Origin: JABFRJ01 sp031374735
Lineage (GTDB): Bacteria; Pseudomonadota; Alphaproteobacteria; Rhizobiales; Hyphomicrobiaceae
Assembly: GCA_031374735.1 (NCBI GenBank)
Contig: JANMGQ010000154.1
Coordinates: forward strand, 1-30,747
Direction of reading: 5' to 3'
Length of the DNA stretch: 30,747 nt
In this document: positions 25,993-30,747 of the stretch, piece by piece
How positions within the stretch are numbered: the first letter of the stretch is position 1
Layout: every line of letters begins with the position of its first letter
The notes under the pieces: model-generated
Database searches by the model: none
Told to the model about the DNA's origin: nothing
What the model saw: the letters and a program-made list of their open reading frames with translations, nothing else
Position numbers and translations under genes: made by a program

Positions 25993-27468
25993 TCAGCGCT
26001 TTAGGCTGGCATTCAATCGTTCGCTCAAGAGCTTCGAGACAGCGTTGTGGCCGGCAGCGTTGGGATGCAACGTGCCAGATGTGCCTCTGGCGTCCTGGCC
26101 GCTGTTGAAGAAGCGTTCGGTCGAGCAAAAGCCGTTGCGCTTTGTCGCCTGCATCGAGCCTGTGACGACTTCCCAGCCCGGCGTGGTGCCTGCGACGTCA
26201 ACGATAAGGCGGTTCAAGGGCTCCAGTACGGCTTCATAGGCCCACTTGTTCTCGCGCTGGTCGACGCGGCCGAGGCCGAGTTTGCCGAGAACCGGAAACA
26301 GCACGTTGCCGGCGCAGAACTTGCCCGTCTCGTCACGTGTCGGATCGGGATACTCGATGGCAAAGGCCGCCTTCGGCGCCAACGCACTGTGCACTTTGAG
26401 ATACGTCGCCGCCAGAGCATCTGCACCAGCGCCTTTCAGCCGTTCGAAATCCGCGTCGAGTTCCCGGCGCAGCCGATCGAGGCAGGCCTCCGCGCAATTG
26501 GGTTTTGCAAGTTCGGTCACAACCGTCGAGAACTTCAGTGTGTTGATCCCGATGCTGAGGAAAATCACGTCAGGCGTGATGCAGCCGCCTTTCGCGCACA
26601 GCACCTCTCGCGCCTGCTCGATCTGCGACGGCATCGATTTGCCTCGGAAATGCACGGCGTCCTCGTCCGCGCCGCGCAGATTGTCGAGCATGCGCGACGA
26701 AATGATGCCGTCGTAGGATCCGAGGAGACCGATGGCGGCCGTAGAGCCAGAGCAGGCCAAATTGAAGTACGCGACATAGGCTTGCGGGTTGTCGTCGGCC
26801 CAGCGAAACGCCGCCAAAGCCGACGACGTCATCAGTGAGCGATGGCAACGCGGCTCCAGCCAGTTCTCGGACTTTACCGGTTGCACCTTCGAGCGCATGT
26901 GCGGGTTGCCTTCACCCGACATGAAGCTGTCGCCGAGTGTCGCGATCACCACGCGGCGCACGCGCAGCGTCGTCTCAGCGTTGCGCGGAGACTTGCCGCG
27001 CACCTCGACCTTCACTGCGACATCCGTCTCAAGCGGCACGGATGCGCGGACGCCATCGCAGGGCGCATTGCGTATGGCCTTATCGCCGACGGTCCAATCG
27101 CAGCGTGCCCGCGCCGCGCCGGGCAGCGTGAGGGACACCGTCACATGGTCGGGTGCGTCGCCCGATTCGGGCTGAACTGGATGCAGGACCGCGTGGTCAT
27201 ACTTCAGGGTGCGGCTTTCAAAGCGCACAGGATACGGCTGGCGCGTCAGGCCGAATGTTTCGCGCCCGTTGTCACACTGGCCCGGGCTGAAACGCTTGCT
27301 CATGCAAGCGATGTAGGCGTCGCTTTCGCGCTTGAAGCGCGCCTGGGCGTCGACACCGGATAGCAGGCCAAAGTTGTTGACCACGCTCCAACGGATGGCC
27401 TCAGCTGCAACAGCTTGCGCCGGCAGCAGGCCAAGCAACATCGCTGCTCGACATAACAAGTTCCGCAT
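25993..27468 (-). CDS. Exported SGNH/GDSL-type hydrolase
   Basis: The 491-residue protein has a Sec signal peptide (1-22, ending AVAAEA), a beta-rich N-domain (about 80-170), and an SGNH hydrolase domain. Block I is GDSFMSGEGNPH with nucleophile Ser181, block II has the Gly of YFNLACSGSTA, block III is SIGINTLKF with the Asn, and block V is LHPNAAGHNAV with His468. The usual Asp three residues before this His is replaced by Gly (GTLH), so it may work with a Ser-His pair. The protein would act on esters or acetyl groups in the periplasm or outside; the substrate is unknown. Six or more cysteines in the mature part suit disulfides. It lies 122 bases upstream of dctQ on the same strand. Confidence 0.82.
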   Translation of the reverse strand: MRNLLCRAAMLLGLLPAQAVAAEAIRWSVVNNFGLLSGVDAQARFKRESDAYIACMSKRFSPGQCDNGRETFGLTRQPYPVRFESRTLKYDHAVLHPVQPESGDAPDHVTVSLTLPGAARARCDWTVGDKAIRNAPCDGVRASVPLETDVAVKVEVRGKSPRNAETTLRVRRVVIATLGDSFMSGEGNPHMRSKVQPVKSENWLEPRCHRSLMTSSALAAFRWADDNPQAYVAYFNLACSGSTAAIGLLGSYDGIISSRMLDNLRGADEDAVHFRGKSMPSQIEQAREVLCAKGGCITPDVIFLSIGINTLKFSTVVTELAKPNCAEACLDRLRRELDADFERLKGAGADALAATYLKVHSALAPKAAFAIEYPDPTRDETGKFCAGNVLFPVLGKLGLGRVDQRENKWAYEAVLEPLNRLIVDVAGTTPGWEVVTGSMQATKRNGFCSTERFFNSGQDARGTSGTLHPNAAGHNAVSKLLSERLNASLKR

Positions 27469-27768
27469 CGTGCAAGGCCTCCGGATCGCGAGGGGCTGCG
27501 CTAGCGGAAATCTGCCCGCGGCTCAACCCGGCGCACAGGACGGCCGATAATGAGTGAGGTCATCGCACTTGATCGGGCAACTGGGCCGATGCCCCATACG
27601 ACGCCGGCAAAGCGGCACTTGCGACGATGAGGAGCGGCCGGGAGGGAAGACGGCACAAGAGTGCCTTGCGCGCCTACTTCCGCCTGAAATTGACGGTCCC
27701 CCCAGGCCGACCAAACAGGTATCGTATCATCATGATTAGGCCTATTGGGGGATTTCCCCCGATGACGA
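27469..27768. other. Intergenic region between the SGNH hydrolase and luxR
   Basis: No supported gene is visible in these 300 bases; a 61-codon open frame at 27554-27739 on the plus strand has no ribosome binding site or family marks. The only structure is a hairpin, ATTGGGGG/CCCCCGAT (27744-27763, one T-G pair), just beyond the luxR stop codon; it could end the luxR transcript, though no T-run follows. The rest must hold the SGNH gene promoter. Confidence 0.5.
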
Positions 27769-28518
27769 CTAGGGTTCGATGATGCCGAACAGCAGCGCTT
27801 TTGCGACGGCCTGATCGCGTGTGGCCGCTTTGAGCTTGGATTTGGCGCTGAACACGTACTTTTCGACGACCTTTGTCGTGATGCCGAGCCGGTTGGCGAT
27901 CTGATCGGTGCGCAGACCAGCCGCCAGCCAGCACAGGCAGTCGCCCTCCCGCTTGGTCAGGCCGATCAACTCTTTCATGTGCTGGCGCCGCATCACCGTG
28001 TCGAGGATCGTGCAGATGGCGATAATGTCATGCTTGCGGCTTTTCCAATAGGCGCGGAACTGACGCCGCGGCACATCCACCGCCAAGCCGACCCCACCCA
28101 CTGCACCCGTTGAAAAATGCGATGCTGGCAGCGACACGCCGACATCAAGACCGACATCACGCTCGATCTTCGCGCGCTCCCGGACGCGCCGTGACGGATG
28201 CCGCATGGCTTTGTCCACGTCCCAGAAGATGGGCCGGCTGTCGGCCATGCATTTAAGGGCGGTGCTGTCCTCATCGAGGAAGCGATCGGTGCCAAAGGCC
28301 TCGATCCAGGCGTGGGGATGATTGGTCTTGACCATCAGCGCCTTCGTCAATCCGCGCGCCTCGACATCTCGTTTGCTTGCGAGCGCGCCGTAGCAGATCG
28401 ACGTCACGTCACGCTGCGCAAGCTCGTCCAGGCAGAGCGCCCAAAAGTCCTCAAGGGTAGCCGCACCATTCAGGCGCCGAGCCAGGTCGCTGACGAGGTA
28501 AGATTGTCTCTCGAACAC
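27769..28518 (-). CDS. LuxR-family regulator with autoinducer-binding domain (no adjacent luxI)
   Basis: The 249-residue protein has an N-terminal autoinducer-binding domain (about 5-165) and a LuxR-type helix-turn-helix (about 187-245). Lined up with TraR at a constant offset of 14, it keeps Trp71 (W57), Asp84 (D70), Trp99 (W85) and Gly127 (G113), while Tyr61 is Phe75 and Pro71 is Ser85. In the DNA-binding part Glu191, Leu195 and Gly201 (E178, L182, G188) are all present. This fits a functional regulator that senses an acyl-homoserine lactone or something like it. No luxI gene is seen in the window, so it is a 'solo' here. The GTG at 28518 (AGGCGG upstream) is chosen over a TTG at 28572 that would overlap pncC. 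It lies 37 bases after pncC on the same strand. Confidence 0.85.
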   Translation of the reverse strand: MFERQSYLVSDLARRLNGAATLEDFWALCLDELAQRDVTSICYGALASKRDVEARGLTKALMVKTNHPHAWIEAFGTDRFLDEDSTALKCMADSRPIFWDVDKAMRHPSRRVRERAKIERDVGLDVGVSLPASHFSTGAVGGVGLAVDVPRRQFRAYWKSRKHDIIAICTILDTVMRRQHMKELIGLTKREGDCLCWLAAGLRTDQIANRLGITTKVVEKYVFSAKSKLKAATRDQAVAKALLFGIIEP

Positions 28519-28555
28519 GACGATACCGCCTTTGTTGCTTCTCGGTGTATTGTGT

Positions 28556-29053
28556 TCACCGCGAGGCCGCAATCTGACTTGCCAAGATCAACGCTTCATC
28601 CACCGTTGCCGACCGAACAGCGGAACGGCCGAGATCACCGAAGCGGCACTCCCGATGCACTATGGCCCACCCGCGCCGCGCCGCCGCTATGTGCACGAGG
28701 CCGACGGGCTTTGCAGCGGTCCCGCCGCCCGGTCCAGCTACACCCGTGACGGCAATGGTGATGTCGGCACGCGAGGCGCTGAGCGCGCCCTCGGCCATGG
28801 CGCGCGCGACGGGCTCACTCACCGCCCCATGCGCCTCGATCAATGCGCCGGGCACGCCGAGAAGCTCAGCTTTAGCCGCATTTGAGTAGACGACGAACCC
28901 GCGCTCCACGACATCCGACGATCCCGCGATCTCCGTCAGCAAACCCGCGATGAGCCCGCCGGTGCAGCTCTCCGCCGTCGCAATTTTGAAGCCCGACGCG
29001 CGGAACTGCGCGAGCAGAGCGGTGGCCGACGCGATCTGTGCTGGCGAGAACAT
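28556..29053 (-). CDS. pncC: Nicotinamide-nucleotide amidase (CinA C-terminal family)
   Basis: The 165-residue protein is the stand-alone CinA C-domain: TAESCTGGLIAGLLTEIAGSSDV carries the catalytic Ser and the glycine turn, FVVYSNAAKAELLGV follows, and VTGVAGPGGGTAAKPVGLVHIA is the second signature. The enzyme converts nicotinamide mononucleotide to nicotinic acid mononucleotide in pyridine-nucleotide salvage. The ATG at 29051-29053 is five bases after the stop of the lactonase-like gene, whose end supplies a GGAG ribosome binding site, so it is translated from the same message. It has nothing obvious to do with signalling, which makes its place in this cluster curious. Confidence 0.93.
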   Translation of the reverse strand: MFSPAQIASATALLAQFRASGFKIATAESCTGGLIAGLLTEIAGSSDVVERGFVVYSNAAKAELLGVPGALIEAHGAVSEPVARAMAEGALSASRADITIAVTGVAGPGGGTAAKPVGLVHIAAARRGWAIVHRECRFGDLGRSAVRSATVDEALILASQIAASR

Positions 29054-29058
29054 CGGGT

Positions 29059-29859
29059 TTACTCCGCCCGCGCCACATCAAGGCGGTGCACCATGCCGGA
29101 AGATGTCGCCGTCAATGCTGGATAGCGCTGCAACACGAGCGGATCGTGGCCTGGTACGACGCGCTTGGCGTCGCCACCCGCTAGGGTTTGCAAGGTGGCA
29201 TACCCCTTGATCATATCTTCGAGGTCGGCGAGCAACGGGAACGGCTTCTTCTTCTCGAACGTCTCGTAGTAGTGCGCGGCGTCCGAGGCGAGCACGACGG
29301 GGCCATGCGGCGTCACCACCCGCACCACCTGCAAGCCGCGGCTGTGGCCGCCCAGCTTATGCACGGTAATGCCGGGCGCGATTTCGGCATCGCCATCATG
29401 AAAAATCACGCGACCGGAGTAGACGTTCTTGACCATCTGGCAGACGTGATCGGCCGTGAACGGAAAACGCATGGCGTCGTGACACATGCACGGCCCCGTC
29501 GCGTAGGCCATTTCGGCCGCCTGCAGATGAAAGCGCGCCGCGGGAAACGCGTCGAGCGTGCCCGCGTGATCATAGTGCAGATGGGTGATGACAACTTCGG
29601 TCACTTTCGCCGCGTCAATGCCGAGTGTGCCGAGCGCGTTTGCCGGATTGCGCAGAATTGCGCGGCCTCGGTTTTTGGCCTCCGTCTCATCGAACCCGGT
29701 GTCGACGACAATCGTGCGCTCTGCGTTGCGGATCACCCAGACGAAGTAGTCCATGGGATGCGGGCTGTTGTGATCATCCGCGAGGATGAAACTTTCTGAG
29801 CGCGTGCGATTGTTGCGCTCGGCATATTTGACGGCAAGGATTTCGTACGCGTTCGACAT
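29059..29859 (-). CDS. Metallo-beta-lactamase-fold hydrolase, N-acyl-homoserine-lactonase-like
   Basis: The 266-residue protein has the two-metal site of AiiA/AttM lactonases: HLHYDH (His93, His95, Asp97, His98), a GGHSRGLQ histidine, Asp in VLASDAAHYYE and a late His in VVPGHDPLV. The N-terminal part (MDYFVWVIRNAERTIVVDTGFDETEAKNRGR) also matches this branch. Members open the lactone ring of acyl-homoserine lactones, but close relatives act on other lactones or esters, so the substrate is not certain. Its ATG overlaps the mmsB stop by one base (TGATG), so it is translationally coupled to mmsB; pncC follows after five bases and luxR further on. Together with the LuxR solo it suggests quorum-signal breakdown, but a role in valine or lactone catabolism is equally open. 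Confidence 0.88.
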   Translation of the reverse strand: MSNAYEILAVKYAERNNRTRSESFILADDHNSPHPMDYFVWVIRNAERTIVVDTGFDETEAKNRGRAILRNPANALGTLGIDAAKVTEVVITHLHYDHAGTLDAFPAARFHLQAAEMAYATGPCMCHDAMRFPFTADHVCQMVKNVYSGRVIFHDGDAEIAPGITVHKLGGHSRGLQVVRVVTPHGPVVLASDAAHYYETFEKKKPFPLLADLEDMIKGYATLQTLAGGDAKRVVPGHDPLVLQRYPALTATSSGMVHRLDVARAE

Positions 29860-30746
29860 CACTTCTGCTCCATGCCGCGCAACAAATTGATGATGCCTGA
29901 GAAGTCGGTATTGCCCGCACCCCAGGCCGCGTTGAGCGCGTAGAGCTGCGCCGCCGCAGCACCCAGCGGTGTGTTGGCGCCGGCAGCGGCAGCCGCCTCC
30001 TGCGAGAGCTTCATGTCCTTGACCATCAGGGCCGTGGCAAAGCCGGACTTGTAGGCGTTGTTGGCAGGCGATGTCGGCACGGGTCCGGGCACCGGGCAAT
30101 AGGTCGTCAGCGACCAGCACTGGCCAGACGAGGTCGAGGCAACATCGAACAGGGACTGATGTGACAGGCCCAGCTTTTCACCGAGCGCAAAGGCCTCGGC
30201 GACACCGATCATCGAGATGCCGAGAATCATGTTGTTGCAGATCTTGGCCGCCTGTCCGTTGCCCGCATCGCCGCAATGCACGATCTTCTTGCCCATGCAT
30301 TCAAGGACGGGTTTCGCCGCAGCAAAGGCCGCAGCCGAGCCGCCACACATGAAGGTGAGGGTGGCATTTTTTGCGCCGCCCGTGCCGCCGGAAACCGGAG
30401 CATCCAGTGTCAAGAACCCGGCTTTTGATGCCATTTCATGGGCGTTACGGGCACTTTCAACGTCAATCGTCGAGGAGTCGATCAGCAGCGCACCGGACTT
30501 TGCCGCCGTGATGACCTCGGTCCAGACACCGAGCACATGCTTGCCGGCGGGCAGCATGGTGATGATGATATCGGCCCCCTGAACCGCCTCTTTCGCGTTT
30601 GCCGCAACCCCGACGCCGCCAGCCTTAGCCGCAATGCGCGAGGCCTCCATCAGGTCAAAGCCGATGACGCTGTGCCCGGCTTTGACGAGGTTGGCGGCCA
30701 TCGGGCCACCCATATTGCCAAGGCCGATAAATGCGATGCTGGTCAT
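29859..30746 (-). CDS. mmsB: 3-hydroxyisobutyrate dehydrogenase
   Basis: The 295-residue enzyme oxidises 3-hydroxyisobutyrate to methylmalonate semialdehyde in valine breakdown. The Rossmann loop is FIGLGNMGGPMAANL, the substrate motif is DAPVSGGTGGAKNATLTFMCGG, and the catalytic lysine is in GNGQAAKICNNMILG. The segment SLTTYCPVPGPVPTSPANNAYKSGFATALMVKDM is the usual C-terminal block of this subfamily, which separates it from tartronate-semialdehyde reductases. The ATG is at 30744-30746, one base before the window end, so the gene is complete but its promoter and any upstream partner (such as mmsA) are outside. Its stop overlaps the next gene by one base. Confidence 0.93.
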   Translation of the reverse strand: MTSIAFIGLGNMGGPMAANLVKAGHSVIGFDLMEASRIAAKAGGVGVAANAKEAVQGADIIITMLPAGKHVLGVWTEVITAAKSGALLIDSSTIDVESARNAHEMASKAGFLTLDAPVSGGTGGAKNATLTFMCGGSAAAFAAAKPVLECMGKKIVHCGDAGNGQAAKICNNMILGISMIGVAEAFALGEKLGLSHQSLFDVASTSSGQCWSLTTYCPVPGPVPTSPANNAYKSGFATALMVKDMKLSQEAAAAAGANTPLGAAAAQLYALNAAWGAGNTDFSGIINLLRGMEQK

Positions 30747-30747
30747 G

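Noticed and set aside
25871..26128. N-terminal extension of DctQ
   Set aside because: It overlaps the SGNH hydrolase gene and lacks family character; the ATG at 25870 has a good ribosome binding site.

Overview
The window looks like a chromosomal piece of a high-GC alphaproteobacterium, most likely of the Hyphomicrobiales (Rhizobiales). The evidence is an essential-type CtrA regulator beside a flagellar FliJ, a Brucella-type RibH2 lumazine synthase under an FMN riboswitch, malate synthase G, TRAP transporter parts, and many short GC-rich intergenic palindromes. No phage, plasmid, insertion sequence, CRISPR array, tRNA or rRNA was seen. Most genes are metabolic or cell-envelope genes in short runs on both strands.

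Layout. 0-0.8 kb: the start of an ECF sigma factor gene, divergent from a small secreted protein with a twin CX3C motif and a glycine-rich tail. 0.8-1.6 kb: FMN riboswitch and ribH. 1.6-5.1 kb: a saccharopine-dehydrogenase-like protein, a PhnP-like metallo-beta-lactamase-fold hydrolase and an MFS transporter. 5.1-10.2 kb: a lone DppD-like ABC ATPase, then malate synthase G, maleylacetoacetate isomerase, a gamma-glutamylcyclotransferase-like protein and a CoA-binding protein. 10.3-11.5 kb: a Tat-exported TRAP solute-binding protein with a clear terminator. 11.6-15 kb: a lipoprotein, an orphan ParA-type ATPase and a membrane-anchored J-domain protein. 15-17.8 kb: a HpaE-like aldehyde dehydrogenase and a possible DUF1444 protein. 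17.9-21.4 kb: envelope and isoprenoid genes (DUF1287 protein, MtgA, IspA). 21.4-23.1 kb: fliJ and ctrA separated by a 581-bp TTAA-rich control region. 23.1-27.5 kb: a palindrome-rich gap, a small exported protein, the TRAP permease pair DctM/DctQ, and an exported SGNH-type hydrolase. 27.8-30.7 kb: a tight minus-strand cluster reading mmsB, a lactonase-like hydrolase, pncC and a LuxR-type regulator.

How the genes may work together. Malate synthase G (glyoxylate to malate), maleylacetoacetate isomerase and the HpaE-like dehydrogenase (aromatic catabolism), 3-hydroxyisobutyrate dehydrogenase (valine) and two TRAP transporter parts suggest growth on organic and aromatic acids. The two most interesting modules are (i) the LuxR/lactonase cluster, where a LuxR protein keeps most of the acyl-homoserine-lactone contact residues but has no luxI in the window and is encoded with a complete HxHxDH hydrolase, and (ii) the ParA plus membrane J-protein pair, where a periplasmic four-cysteine domain is joined through one membrane helix to a J domain. 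Both functional links are inferences.
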